Shown here one piece after another: positions 40,749-49,387 of a stretch of DNA of 64,000 bases. This DNA is from Bacteroidota bacterium (lineage in GTDB: Bacteria; Bacteroidota; Ignavibacteria; Palsa-1295). The notes beneath the pieces are model-generated. The model did not search any database. It was not told the DNA's origin and saw only the letters and a program-made list of their open reading frames with translations. Each line of letters opens with the position of its first letter. Positions within the stretch are counted from its first letter, which is position 1. Location: positions 1,093,233-1,157,232 of the forward strand of contig JAFDZW010000005.1 in assembly GCA_018266755.1 (NCBI GenBank), in the 5' to 3' direction. A program made the position numbers and the translations under genes.

Positions 40749-42944
40749 TTACATCAACTTGAAACCGTACGACAACAACAGGAACACGGCGACGACACCG
40801 GCGAGCGTCCAGGCCAGATACGTCTGGATGCGTCCCGTCTGGAACGAGCGGAATGCCATGCCGATCACCTGCGAAATTCCGGCGACAAGGTTGACCAGTC
40901 CGTCAACGATATACTTATCGATCCAACCGCTGATCATCGATACCGCAACCGTCAGTTTACCGACGCCGTTGACCATGCCGTCGACGATATTCGTATCGAA
41001 CCATGCGCAAGAGCGCGAGATCAGCATAAACGAACCGACGAAGACAAAATCATAGAGCTCGTCGATGTACCACTTGTTCAAGCTGAAGTTGTAAAGTGGC
41101 TTCAAGGCCGAGGCAAGCTTATCGACGAGCGTCGTATTCTTCAGATATAAGAACCACGCAAGCGCAATACCGCTCAGCGCAACGACGATCGAGATGATCA
41201 TGCCCATACCGGCGACTTCGTGCGTCTTATGCTCGAGCGCTTCCTGATGCGGAGCGAGTTCGATCGCTTCCTGCTTCAGTGCTGAGTGCTCAGTGCTGAG
41301 TGCTGAGTGCTCGGCAGCAGCGGGACCTTCCACATGTGCAAATTTCGGCGCAGTATTCGCCGGGACGATCTGAGCAGGCGTTGCTGCCCACTTCTTCATA
41401 AACCAGCCGTTCGCCGGATCGATCGGGTTTGCACCGTACCAAATCCAGATCGAGAGCGTCGCAAGAATCATCAACGGTACGGTCATTACCTTCGGCGATT
41501 CATGGACGTGCTCGAAAATCTCGGGCTTGCGTGGCTTGCCGAAGAACGTCATGAAGACCTGACGCCACATGTAAAAGGCCGTCATCATCGCAACACCAAA
41601 CCCGAAGATCGGCAGGATACCTGCGATGCCGCCTTGTAACGCGGAGTAGGCCGTTGTACCGGCAAGAATTTCATCTTTCGACATGAAGCCGCTCATGAGC
41701 GGAATACCGCTGATTGCGAGCGTCGCAACGATAAATGTCGTCGCAGTGATCGGCATCTTCTTGTAGAGGCCGCCCATGTTGCGCATATCCTGCGGATCGG
41801 TGTGATGATCGTGCAAGTGATGCAGCGAATGGTGCATCGCATGGATCACCGAACCCGAACCGAGGAAGAGACACGCTTTGAACATTGCGTGCGTCACGAG
41901 GTGGAAAAATCCTGCGCTGAAGGCGCCCACACCAAGCGCCATGATCATGTACCCAAGCTGTGACACCGTCGAGTATGCAAGTACTTTCTTGATGTCGTTC
42001 TGTGTCAGAGCGATCGAAGCGGCGAGGAAGCTCGTGAAGCCGCCGATCATTGCAACGACGAGCATCGCGTCGCCGGTCAGGATCGGGAAGATGCGGCACG
42101 TCAGATACACACCGGCTGCAACCATCGTTGCAGCGTGGATCAGTGCGGACACTGGCGTCGGGCCTTCCATTGCATCGGGAAGCCACACATGCAACGGGAA
42201 TTGTGCGCTCTTGCCGACCGCACCGCAAAAGATCAATACGCCGGCAACCGTGAGCGTTGTCTCGGGGCTCAAGCCCAAGAGACTGAAATTCGCCGGAAGC
42301 CCGGCATGAATCGCGGCAAAGATCTTCGAGAAATCGAATGTGTGGAACGTCGTGAACATCAACATCAACCCTGTCCACATGCCGACGTCGCCGACACGAT
42401 TGACGATGAATGCTTTCTTCGACGCCTGCTGTGGGCCTGGCTTCTCATACCAGTGCGAGATCAGCGCATAACTCGAAAATCCGACAAGCTCCCAGAAGAT
42501 ATAGAGCGAGAGTAAATTATTGCCGAGGACGATACCGAGCATCGAGAAGGTAAAGATGCCGAGATAGGCGAAGTACCGCGAGTAGCGGATATCGTCGTGC
42601 ATGTACTCGCTGGAAAACAGATGCACCAGGAACGAGATCAAGGTCACGACCACAAGCATGATCGCCGTCAGGTTGTCGATCATGACGCCGGTCGTCAGGT
42701 CCCACTGTCCGACGCCGGGGACGTTGCCGAAGCTGATCCAGTTGGTCGTCCAGTTGATCGTTTCTGCCGATCCGGTGAGCTTATTGACGCAGATATAGAT
42801 CGCCAGCGCCAGTGCAGTGCCGAGGATCGGCAAGCCCACCATGTGCGCCTTGTGCATCAATCGTTTCTGATTGAAGATAATGATCAGGAACGACAGCAGC
42901 GGCAGTCCCAGAATTACCAGCGATAATGCTATCAGTTGGTGCAT
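40749..42944 (-). CDS. nuoL: NADH-quinone oxidoreductase subunit L
   Basis: A 731-aa subunit from the ATG at 42944 (MHQLIALSLVILGLPLLSFL). It has the long 16-helix antiporter layout with a C-terminal lateral helix. Hallmarks are LYIFWELVGFSSYALISHWY, PLHVWLPDAMEGPTPVSALIHAATMVAAG and NDIKKVLAYSTVSQLGYM. A loop near residues 545-580 carries the small tandem repeat EHSALSTEHSAL, absent from typical NuoL. The remainder looks functional. Confidence 0.95.
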   Translation of the reverse strand: MHQLIALSLVILGLPLLSFLIIIFNQKRLMHKAHMVGLPILGTALALAIYICVNKLTGSAETINWTTNWISFGNVPGVGQWDLTTGVMIDNLTAIMLVVVTLISFLVHLFSSEYMHDDIRYSRYFAYLGIFTFSMLGIVLGNNLLSLYIFWELVGFSSYALISHWYEKPGPQQASKKAFIVNRVGDVGMWTGLMLMFTTFHTFDFSKIFAAIHAGLPANFSLLGLSPETTLTVAGVLIFCGAVGKSAQFPLHVWLPDAMEGPTPVSALIHAATMVAAGVYLTCRIFPILTGDAMLVVAMIGGFTSFLAASIALTQNDIKKVLAYSTVSQLGYMIMALGVGAFSAGFFHLVTHAMFKACLFLGSGSVIHAMHHSLHHLHDHHTDPQDMRNMGGLYKKMPITATTFIVATLAISGIPLMSGFMSKDEILAGTTAYSALQGGIAGILPIFGFGVAMMTAFYMWRQVFMTFFGKPRKPEIFEHVHESPKVMTVPLMILATLSIWIWYGANPIDPANGWFMKKWAATPAQIVPANTAPKFAHVEGPAAAEHSALSTEHSALKQEAIELAPHQEALEHKTHEVAGMGMIISIVVALSGIALAWFLYLKNTTLVDKLASALKPLYNFSLNKWYIDELYDFVFVGSFMLISRSCAWFDTNIVDGMVNGVGKLTVAVSMISGWIDKYIVDGLVNLVAGISQVIGMAFRSFQTGRIQTYLAWTLAGVVAVFLLLSYGFKLM
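41277..41312. repeat. In-frame microrepeat within nuoL
   Basis: Units of CAGTGCTGAGTGCT and GTGCTGAGTGCTC repeat in tandem, adding EHSALSTEHSALK to a soluble loop of NuoL. The repeat is in frame and sits in a low-complexity linker. Confidence 0.75.
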
Positions 42945-42971
42945 AATACTCAGTAGCTCAGTATATAGTGG

Positions 42972-43012
42972 AACCGGCGTTGAGCCGGTTCGCTCCGGCA
43001 AGAAGCCGGAGC
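42972..43012. repeat. REP hairpins between nuoL and nuoK
   Basis: AACCGGC/GAGCCGGTT (42972-42990) and GCTCCGGC/GCCGGAGC (42992-43012). The second has the same stem as the hairpin at 31289-31310 near the RAYT gene. Confidence 0.75.
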
Positions 43013-43019
43013 CACTTCC

Positions 43020-43328
43020 TTAGTCCCGCAACGAATCTGCGTCGGCAGGATTGACGGTCTTGAAATTTTTGAATACGTTCAGTACGATCGCCAGCGCGAC
43101 TGCTGCTTCGGCAGCGGCGACGACGATCACAAAGATCGAGGCCATCTGGCCGCCGATATTGATGCCACCGAACCGGCTAAAGCCGATGAAGTTCAGATTA
43201 GCGGCATTCAAGATCAGCTCGGCACCCATAAGGATGGCGATGACATTCCGGCGCGAGAGCATCGTAAAGACGCCCAGCACGAAGAGTGCGGCGCTGGCGA
43301 ACAAGTAGTGATTGAGTCCGATGGTCAT
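43020..43328 (-). CDS. nuoK: NADH-quinone oxidoreductase subunit K
   Basis: A 102-aa subunit with three membrane helices. RRNVIAILMGAELILNAANLNFIGF and AAEAAVALAIVLNVFKN carry the two conserved membrane glutamates of the proton path. It is 14 nt downstream of nuoJ. Confidence 0.95.
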   Translation of the reverse strand: MTIGLNHYLFASAALFVLGVFTMLSRRNVIAILMGAELILNAANLNFIGFSRFGGINIGGQMASIFVIVVAAAEAAVALAIVLNVFKNFKTVNPADADSLRD

Positions 43329-43342
43329 ACGAGATTGTTCGC

Positions 43343-44017
43343 TTAGTTGTTGGCGGTTAACGCATCGCTCAGGGCTTCTTCCTTCGGTGTCGGCTCTTTG
43401 CGCGCGATCATTGCTGCCCCAATTAGTGCGACAAGCAATACGACCGACACGATCTCGAACGGCAGCAGATAATCGTTGAGCATCAACTTGCCGATCTCGG
43501 TTGCCGTACCGCTCGAGCCTTCGCCCTTCTTCATTTCTTCCGGCGTACCGTACTTGACGTTCAGGATGCGCTCGTTCGCATCTTTATTCCACGGGCTCGA
43601 CGCCCAAGGCTGGCTCTTGTAGGTCGGGAAGGTAGAAACGGTCTGCGACTTACCGTCTGGCGTCTTGATCGTCTTCGTCGCATCGCTGCCGAAATATGCC
43701 ATGCAGAGAATAGCGAATAGGCCGAGCGACAATAGCCCCGCCGCCCATCGCGATCCCGAACTCATCGTGATGTTCGCGCTCGCGATGCGGTTGGTGAGCA
43801 TGACGCCGAAGATCAAGAGGATCAGGATGCCGCCGACATACACCATCAACTGCGTGATGGCCAGGAAGTCGGCATTTGCCATGACGTACAGCCCTGCAAC
43901 CCCGAAGAATGTAAAGAGCAGCGCGAACGCCGCATACACGATATTCTTCGAGAATGCCGTGACGAAGGCACCACCAAGGGTGACCACGAGAAATATATAG
44001 AAGATCAGATCGAACAT
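43343..44017 (-). CDS. nuoJ: NADH-quinone oxidoreductase subunit J
   Basis: A 224-aa membrane subunit: VTAFSKNIVYAAFALLFTFFGVAGLYV and AITQLMVYVGGILILLIFGVMLTNR are typical of NuoJ, including the pi-bulge helix region. A longer hydrophilic loop (about 105-165) separates the last two helices. It is preceded by a 93-nt gap after nuoI. Confidence 0.93.
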   Translation of the reverse strand: MFDLIFYIFLVVTLGGAFVTAFSKNIVYAAFALLFTFFGVAGLYVMANADFLAITQLMVYVGGILILLIFGVMLTNRIASANITMSSGSRWAAGLLSLGLFAILCMAYFGSDATKTIKTPDGKSQTVSTFPTYKSQPWASSPWNKDANERILNVKYGTPEEMKKGEGSSGTATEIGKLMLNDYLLPFEIVSVVLLVALIGAAMIARKEPTPKEEALSDALTANN

Positions 44018-44110
44018 GTACGTTTCTTCCGAATGTACTGTATAACTTTGGCGGTGCTACCGTCGGACGAATCGGATCGGACCGGCGGCGCAACACAACT
44101 CACACTTTAC

Positions 44111-44779
44111 TCAGCTCTTCGCCTGGAACGGGGGCGGCTTCACTCCGCCCGGCTTCGCAGCGAATGGCGGTGGCTTGACCCCACCGGCGGCTGCAGGCGG
44201 CGGCGTTACCGGTGCTGCAGCCGGAGCGGCTGCGGCGGCCTTTGCCTTTTCTTCGGCCTGCTTTGCGCGTTCGGCGGCCAGACGCTCTTCGTCCTTCTTG
44301 GCAGCCTCCGTGCGCTTGGCAGCCTCATCCGCGTTCATCGTCGCGTAATTATAGATCAGATTCACGCGATCGAATTCGCTAAACTCATAGACATCCGTCA
44401 TGCGGATGCATTCGGTCGGGCATGGGAACGTGCACAGACCGCAATAGCAGCATTTCGCAATATCGATATCGAACCGCGTTACCCAGAGCGACTTCTTCTT
44501 GCCCTGCGATGTCGTACCGAGTTGGTCGCCGGGGACGCCCTTAGCCGTATCGATAGTGATACAATTCACCGGGCACGCACGCGCACACTGGTCGCAGCCG
44601 ATGCAATCGTCCATATTGACATAGAGACGGTTGCGGGCACGCTCCGGCATGATGTAGCGGTCCTCGGGGTTCGGATATTGACGCGTGACCTTCGGCTGAA
44701 GCAAATGCTTCATCACGATGCCCATTCCCTTGAGCGCCGTTCCGAGTCCGTCTTTGATATCGCTAAAGTATCCTGCCAT
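44111..44779 (-). CDS. nuoI: NADH-quinone oxidoreductase subunit I with unusual Pro/Ala-rich tail
   Basis: From the ATG at 44779 (MAGYFSDI) the protein is 222 aa. Two 4Fe-4S motifs are present, CIGCDQCARACPVNCI and CCYCGLCTFPCPTECI, which hold clusters N6a and N6b. After about residue 155 comes an atypical tail: a charged helix (KRTEAAKKDEERLAAERAKQ) then Ala/Pro-rich repeats with GGVKPPPF twice. Usual NuoI proteins end near residue 160-180. The tail might bind a partner that replaces missing peripheral subunits; this is inference. Confidence 0.93.
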   Translation of the reverse strand: MAGYFSDIKDGLGTALKGMGIVMKHLLQPKVTRQYPNPEDRYIMPERARNRLYVNMDDCIGCDQCARACPVNCITIDTAKGVPGDQLGTTSQGKKKSLWVTRFDIDIAKCCYCGLCTFPCPTECIRMTDVYEFSEFDRVNLIYNYATMNADEAAKRTEAAKKDEERLAAERAKQAEEKAKAAAAAPAAAPVTPPPAAAGGVKPPPFAAKPGGVKPPPFQAKS

Positions 44780-44838
44780 GTTTTGAATTGACAATTGAGA
44801 TCCGAGCGGCTCGGGCGACCCCGAACGTCTCTCGGACG

Positions 44839-45078
44839 TCATTCATCGATATACACATTCTCCTGCCACTCATTTGCTTCGGCATCCGGCACCAGCATCG
44901 CGCCGATGACCCCGATGATCTGGATCGAATGGCCGCCGATCGTCAGTACCTGGGCGATGTTGCCCGGGACGACAGCCTGAAGCCACCGTGCAATGTAGCC
45001 GACCGACGCAAGCCAGCCGGTCGCTGCGGCAAGCGTCCCGAATAAGAAGATCGCTCCGAACGCAAGCCGTTTCTCCAC
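44839..45078 (-). CDS. Small membrane protein between nuoH and nuoI
   Basis: A GTG at 45078 with GGAG 5 nt upstream, 8 nt after the nuoH stop, opens a 79-aa frame. MEKRLAFGAIFLFGTLAAATGWLAS and TIGGHSIQIIGVIGAMLVPD look like two hydrophobic segments, and the tail is acidic (DAEANEWQENVYIDE). I recognise no standard complex I subunit. Its position and ribosome-binding site argue for a co-expressed protein that may associate with the complex. Confidence 0.7.
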   Translation of the reverse strand: MEKRLAFGAIFLFGTLAAATGWLASVGYIARWLQAVVPGNIAQVLTIGGHSIQIIGVIGAMLVPDAEANEWQENVYIDE

Positions 45079-45086
45079 ATCGCTCC

Positions 45087-46181
45087 TTAGTGCACCAGCC
45101 AGGTCACGAGCGTTCCGATGACGAGCACCGTCGCCATGCCGAACGGGATCATGACCTTCCAGCAGATATTCATCAGTTGGTCGACGCGCAAGCGCGGCAG
45201 TGTCCAACGGATCCAGATCTGAATGAGCACAAAAAAGATCGCTTTCCCGACGAACCAGAACAGGCCCATCACCGGCCCACCGAGCACATCGCCGAACGGC
45301 GAATTCCACCCGCCGAGAAACAACACCGAGGCGATCGCGCTGACGACGAACATATTCGCATATTCCGCCAGGAAGAACAGCGCGAACTTCATAGCCGAAT
45401 ACTCCGTGTGATACCCGGCGACGAGTTCGGATTCTGCTTCGGGAATATCGAACGGCACACGGTTCGTTTCCGCGAGCGATGCGACGATATAAATCACAAA
45501 GGCGACAAGCATGAACGGCGTCAGCAACCAGGAGTAGCCGCCGCCAAACCCGGCCAAATGCTTCGGACCGCCGAAGAGAAACCAGTTTTGAATACCGCCT
45601 TCCTGCAACTTCGAGATGGTCTGCATATCCATCGAACCGGCAACCATCACGACACAAAGGATGGCAAGCCCGGTCGGAATTTCGTAGCTGACGATCTGTG
45701 CGACCGAACGCATCGAGCCGAAGAGCGAATACTTATTGTTCGATCCCCATCCTGCCATCAAGAGACCAACGACCACGAGGCCGCTCGCCGCGACGATATA
45801 GAAAATACCGAGATTGATTCGGGCGCCGATATATGCAGCCGAGAACGGCAGCGCAGCAAAGCCGAGATAGCTCCCGATAAAGACGATAAACGGCGACATA
45901 TTGAAGAGCTTCTTATCGGCATCCTTCGGCGAAATATCTTCCTTTTGCAGAAGTTTCAGGATGTCGGCGATCGGCTGCAGCAAACCCATCGGCCCGGTGC
46001 GCATCGGTCCGAGTCGGTCCTGCAAGAATGCGGAAAGTTTCATTTCCGCATAGATCGCGAAGAGTGCATAGAGCAAGATCACCACAAGCGGCATCGCCGA
46101 ATACACGACGACCGCAAGGATGTCGGAAAGGTCTCCCTTCCCGAGCAAGCTTACCAACAGATCTCGAAGTCCGTCAAACAT
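45087..46181 (-). CDS. nuoH: NADH-quinone oxidoreductase subunit H
   Basis: A 364-aa membrane subunit near the quinone site: [89 protein letters not shown] and [18 protein letters not shown] are all NuoH signatures. It is separated from nuoD by a 143-bp gap that holds an inverted-repeat element. Confidence 0.95.
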   Translation of the reverse strand: MFDGLRDLLVSLLGKGDLSDILAVVVYSAMPLVVILLYALFAIYAEMKLSAFLQDRLGPMRTGPMGLLQPIADILKLLQKEDISPKDADKKLFNMSPFIVFIGSYLGFAALPFSAAYIGARINLGIFYIVAASGLVVVGLLMAGWGSNNKYSLFGSMRSVAQIVSYEIPTGLAILCVVMVAGSMDMQTISKLQEGGIQNWFLFGGPKHLAGFGGGYSWLLTPFMLVAFVIYIVASLAETNRVPFDIPEAESELVAGYHTEYSAMKFALFFLAEYANMFVVSAIASVLFLGGWNSPFGDVLGGPVMGLFWFVGKAIFFVLIQIWIRWTLPRLRVDQLMNICWKVMIPFGMATVLVIGTLVTWLVH

Positions 46182-46221
46182 GTACTGTTTGCTTTGTCAG
46201 TTACTACTCAACGATTATCAC

Positions 46222-46312
46222 TGCGAGCGAAGCGAAGCAATCTATGATCTCGAAGCGGGCGATGCACCCGAACATTCCAGATTGCTTCGTCGGGCTAAAG
46301 CCCTCCTCGCAA
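46222..46312. repeat. Inverted-repeat element between nuoD and nuoH
   Basis: TGCGAGCGAAGCGAAGCAATCT and AGATTGCTTCGT...CTCGCA form the arms of a roughly 90-bp imperfect palindrome. It is similar in style to the elements at 2441 and 5811 (both contain GCGAAGCGAA) but has different arms. Confidence 0.65.
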
Positions 46313-46324
46313 TATCATTAATAT

Positions 46325-47527
46325 TTACCGATCCACTTCTCCGAGCACGATATCGATCGAGCCGAGGATGATGATCAAGTCCGCCATCAGGTAGCCGCGC
46401 GAGATGATCGGCAGCAACGCTAAGTTCGTGAAGGCTGGCGAGCGAACTTTGACACGCCACGGATTCACGTTGTCTTTCGACACAATGTAATACCCAAGCT
46501 CTCCGCGCGGATTCTCGGTACGCGAGTAGATCTCGCCGACCGGCGGCTTGATGCGCTTCGGGATCGCCTTCTGGACGTCCGTCTTGTCATTCTGCGGGAA
46601 TTGCTCGAGGATCTGCTCGATGATATTGAGCGACTGTTCCCACTCGAGCATTCTGACCCAGTGACGATCGAAGCAATCGCCGACTTGCCCGATCATTCCG
46701 GTGCCGACGGCGACCTCGAACTCAAAACGATCATATATGGAATATGGGTCGTCGCGGCGAAGGTCCCACTTCACGCCCGAACCGCGGAGCATCGGTCCGC
46801 TGGCGCCCATATTGATCGCGACGTCCGGCTTGAGGACGCCGACGTTCGCTGTGCGCTCGAGGAAGATCTTGTTGAACGTCAGCAGTTCGTTGACTTCCTT
46901 ATGTGTGGCGCGATTCTTCTTGACGAATGCGCGCACCATGCCGAGCACATCGGGATGCAGATCGTGCGAAAGACCGCCGACCCAGATATAATTATAGAGC
47001 AAACGCGCACCGCAGGTCTTCTCGAACATCTCGAGGATATCCTCGCGGTCACGGAAGCAATAGAGGAAGGGAGTGAAGGCACCGACGTCGAGACCGAACG
47101 TGCCGACCGCGATCAAGTGCGACGCGATACGCTGCAGCTCCGCGAAGAGCACGCGGATATACTCGACCTTCTCGGGCACTTCGATACCCATCAAACGCTC
47201 GACTGCAAGTGCATAGCCGTGCTCGGAGTTCATTGCCGCGAGGTAGTCCATACGATCGACGTACGGCACGACCTGCGGGTAGGTCATGGCCTCGCAATGC
47301 TTCTCGAAACAACGGTGCAAATAGCCAAGATGCGGCACAACGTCGATCACGAGTTCGCCGTCGAGCACAGCCTCCAGGCGCAACACACCGTGGGTGGACG
47401 GGTGCTGGGGCCCGATGTTGAGGATCATCTCCTCGGTCTTCAGACGGTTCGTCTCGACCTTCTCGGCCGGCACGACCTTCACCGGTACCGGCGCGGTCGT
47501 CAAGTTGGGGTGAAGAACTTCAGCCAT
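46325..47527 (-). CDS. nuoD: NADH-quinone oxidoreductase subunit D
   Basis: A 400-aa 49-kDa-type subunit. MILNIGPQHPSTHGVLRLEAVLDGE holds the conserved quinone-site region (HPSTHG), and GASGPMLRGSGVKWDLRRDDPY and the C-terminal ADLIIILGSIDIVLGEVDR are diagnostic. Its ATG overlaps the nuoC stop (TAATG), so translation is coupled. Confidence 0.95.
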   Translation of the reverse strand: MAEVLHPNLTTAPVPVKVVPAEKVETNRLKTEEMILNIGPQHPSTHGVLRLEAVLDGELVIDVVPHLGYLHRCFEKHCEAMTYPQVVPYVDRMDYLAAMNSEHGYALAVERLMGIEVPEKVEYIRVLFAELQRIASHLIAVGTFGLDVGAFTPFLYCFRDREDILEMFEKTCGARLLYNYIWVGGLSHDLHPDVLGMVRAFVKKNRATHKEVNELLTFNKIFLERTANVGVLKPDVAINMGASGPMLRGSGVKWDLRRDDPYSIYDRFEFEVAVGTGMIGQVGDCFDRHWVRMLEWEQSLNIIEQILEQFPQNDKTDVQKAIPKRIKPPVGEIYSRTENPRGELGYYIVSKDNVNPWRVKVRSPAFTNLALLPIISRGYLMADLIIILGSIDIVLGEVDR

Positions 47528-48027
47528 TAATACTGTACCTTCATTCCTCTGTAAAACTCGGGGTGCTTGTAGTCCTTGCGAAGCGGATGGCCGACCCAGT
47601 CGTCATCGAGCAGGATGCGGCGCAGATCGGGATGTTCGAGAAACTTGATCCCGATCATATCATATCCCTCACGCTCGTGCCAGTTCGCGCTGGCCCACAG
47701 ATCGGTCACCGACGGGACGATCGGGTGATCGACCGGCACCGTGACCTTCAGTGCGAAGGCGTGCTTCTTGGACATCGACTCCATGTGGTACGCGACGTAG
47801 AGCGTCTTATCGCCATTGTCGCCACAGGAGACACTATTAAGATTCTCGAACGCCAGATCGCTGTCATCGCGCAGGTACTGGCAGATCTCGTGAACCGCAC
47901 CGGGCTCGGCGACATCCGCATAGCTCGAGGTGCGCTTGGCGTACTCGGAGCCGGTCTGCTCGTTGAAGTCGCCGATTTTGTTGCCAAAAACGGCTTTCAG
48001 CTTTTCGTAGATCTCTTTGTTCGTCAT
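47527..48027 (-). CDS. nuoC: NADH-quinone oxidoreductase subunit C
   Basis: A 166-aa 30-kDa-type subunit. Late motifs [26 protein letters not shown] and [19 protein letters not shown] are diagnostic. It is separate from NuoD rather than fused. Confidence 0.94.
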   Translation of the reverse strand: MTNKEIYEKLKAVFGNKIGDFNEQTGSEYAKRTSSYADVAEPGAVHEICQYLRDDSDLAFENLNSVSCGDNGDKTLYVAYHMESMSKKHAFALKVTVPVDHPIVPSVTDLWASANWHEREGYDMIGIKFLEHPDLRRILLDDDWVGHPLRKDYKHPEFYRGMKVQY

Positions 48028-48042
48028 ACACTTTTCAAGTAG

Positions 48043-48109
48043 CGCCGACGTTCGTCGGCGGGTCCCAACCGCAAACCTTCGGTTTGCGGGCGCCGACTGA
48101 AGTCGGCGC
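48043..48109. repeat. REP cluster between nuoB and nuoC
   Basis: Three hairpins: GTAGCGCCGAC...GTCGGCG (48039-48060), CCGCAAAC-CTTC-GGTTTGCGG (about 48069-48089) and GCGCCGACTGAAGTCGGCGC (48090-48109, then TAC). They match the REP hairpin directly downstream of the RAYT gene in inverted and direct orientation, resembling a bacterial interspersed mosaic element. Confidence 0.8.
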
Positions 48110-48115
48110 TACTAC

Positions 48116-48619
48116 TTAACTCAATACCGTCCGCGCAACCGACTGCTTGCGAACCTTCTCTTGCAGCTTCATCAGTCCTTCAAGAAGTGCTTCCGGACGC
48201 GGCGGACAGCCGGGGATATACACGTCTACCGGAATCACACGGTCGACGCCCTTCAGGACGTGATACCCATGTTCCCAGTACGGGCCGCCGCAGTTGGAGC
48301 AGGAGCCCATCGAGAGAATGTACTTGGGGTCCGGCATCTGTTCGTAGAGCATCTTCGTGCGGCTGGCCATTTTCAGGGTCACCGTGCCGGAGATGATCAT
48401 AATATCCGACTGCCGCGGGCTCGGACGCGGAATGACGCCGAAACGACCGATGTCGTAGTGCGATGCCGAAGCAGCCATCATCTCGATAGCGCAGCATGCC
48501 AGGCCGAAGCCCATCATCCACAAGCTCGACAATCGCGACCAGTTCAGCAGTGTGTCCACGCCGGTGATCACGATGTTCCCGCTATCGAACGGATTGTCGT
48601 ACTTATTGAGTAATCCCAT
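48116..48619 (-). CDS. nuoB: NADH-quinone oxidoreductase subunit B
   Basis: A 167-aa subunit holding terminal cluster N2. [22 protein letters not shown] and [12 protein letters not shown] supply the four cysteines. [18 protein letters not shown] is the usual substrate-channel region. Confidence 0.96.
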   Translation of the reverse strand: MGLLNKYDNPFDSGNIVITGVDTLLNWSRLSSLWMMGFGLACCAIEMMAASASHYDIGRFGVIPRPSPRQSDIMIISGTVTLKMASRTKMLYEQMPDPKYILSMGSCSNCGGPYWEHGYHVLKGVDRVIPVDVYIPGCPPRPEALLEGLMKLQEKVRKQSVARTVLS

Positions 48620-48713
48620 ACTTTCGTAAACGGATGAAGGATGAATGAGGAAGGATCACCGAAGTCGTCCGCCGCTCATTCTTCGCAATTCACAGTTCAA
48701 ACTTCACACGTCG

Positions 48714-49187
48714 TCAGTTCACAAGCTGCTCGACGGGCATCGGCATCACATCGGCCGGAACCGGCGTCGGGCTCTTGCGCGGCTGTGCGCGGAGCACGAG
48801 GTCGCCGAGATCGGCAACGTACGGCTTCGGGCGCACCCAGTCGAGGTCGCCCTTCACCCATGCGTACGCAAAGCCGACGATCAGGATGGCAAGGAACACC
48901 AGCATTTCGCTGTATGCCAGCCAGCCCATCTGCTTATAGACGAGCGCCCAGGGAAAGAGAAAGACGATTTCGACGTCGAACAACAGAAAGATCAGGGCTA
49001 CGATATAGAAGCGGATATTGAATTTGATCCAACCGGACCCGATCGGATCTTCGCCGCATTCGTAGGCGGAATTCTTGAGAGTATTCGGCTTGGTAGGACG
49101 GATGAGCATGTTGGTGACAATGCCCCCTGCCGTAAAGATGATCGCTAATATGAAAAACGCAAAAACGTGACTAAATTCGCCGAGCAT
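48714..49187 (-). CDS. nuoA: NADH-quinone oxidoreductase subunit A
   Basis: A 157-aa subunit with three membrane helices; YECGEDPIGSGWIKFNIRFYIVALIFLLFDVEIVFLFPWA is the NuoA hallmark. The C-terminus is extended (VRPKPYVADLGDLVLRAQPRKSPTPVPADV...). It is the first gene of the leftward nuo operon, 77 nt after a -7 element. Confidence 0.95.
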   Translation of the reverse strand: MLGEFSHVFAFFILAIIFTAGGIVTNMLIRPTKPNTLKNSAYECGEDPIGSGWIKFNIRFYIVALIFLLFDVEIVFLFPWALVYKQMGWLAYSEMLVFLAILIVGFAYAWVKGDLDWVRPKPYVADLGDLVLRAQPRKSPTPVPADVMPMPVEQLVN

Positions 49188-49263
49188 CGTTAATGCCTTT
49201 CAGTAAAGGAATAGCTCTAAACAGATTCCCCACGGAGAAAATTGCCCGCAGTGGAAAATCGTA

Positions 49264-49271
49264 CAAATATA
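49264..49271 (-). promoter_or_regulatory. -7 element TATATTTG, nuo operon promoter
   Basis: TATATTTG on the minus strand lies 77 nt upstream of the nuoA start, in the 200-bp gap to the divergent lipoprotein. It is the only such element I see for the whole nuo operon. Confidence 0.5.
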
Positions 49272-49387
49272 CGAGGGTATCCGGCCCACTGTCGGCAATT
49301 AGTCTAAGACCGAAGCGCGAGCAGCCGTGTATCGCTATTTGACCAACACGATGAGAACGCAGGCGATATCGTGCACGTTTGGACGTT

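Noticed and set aside
44839-45657. A 272-codon frame extending the small nuo-operon membrane protein into nuoH
   Set aside because: The upstream part overlaps nuoH in another frame; the GTG at 45078 with a ribosome-binding site is a far better start.
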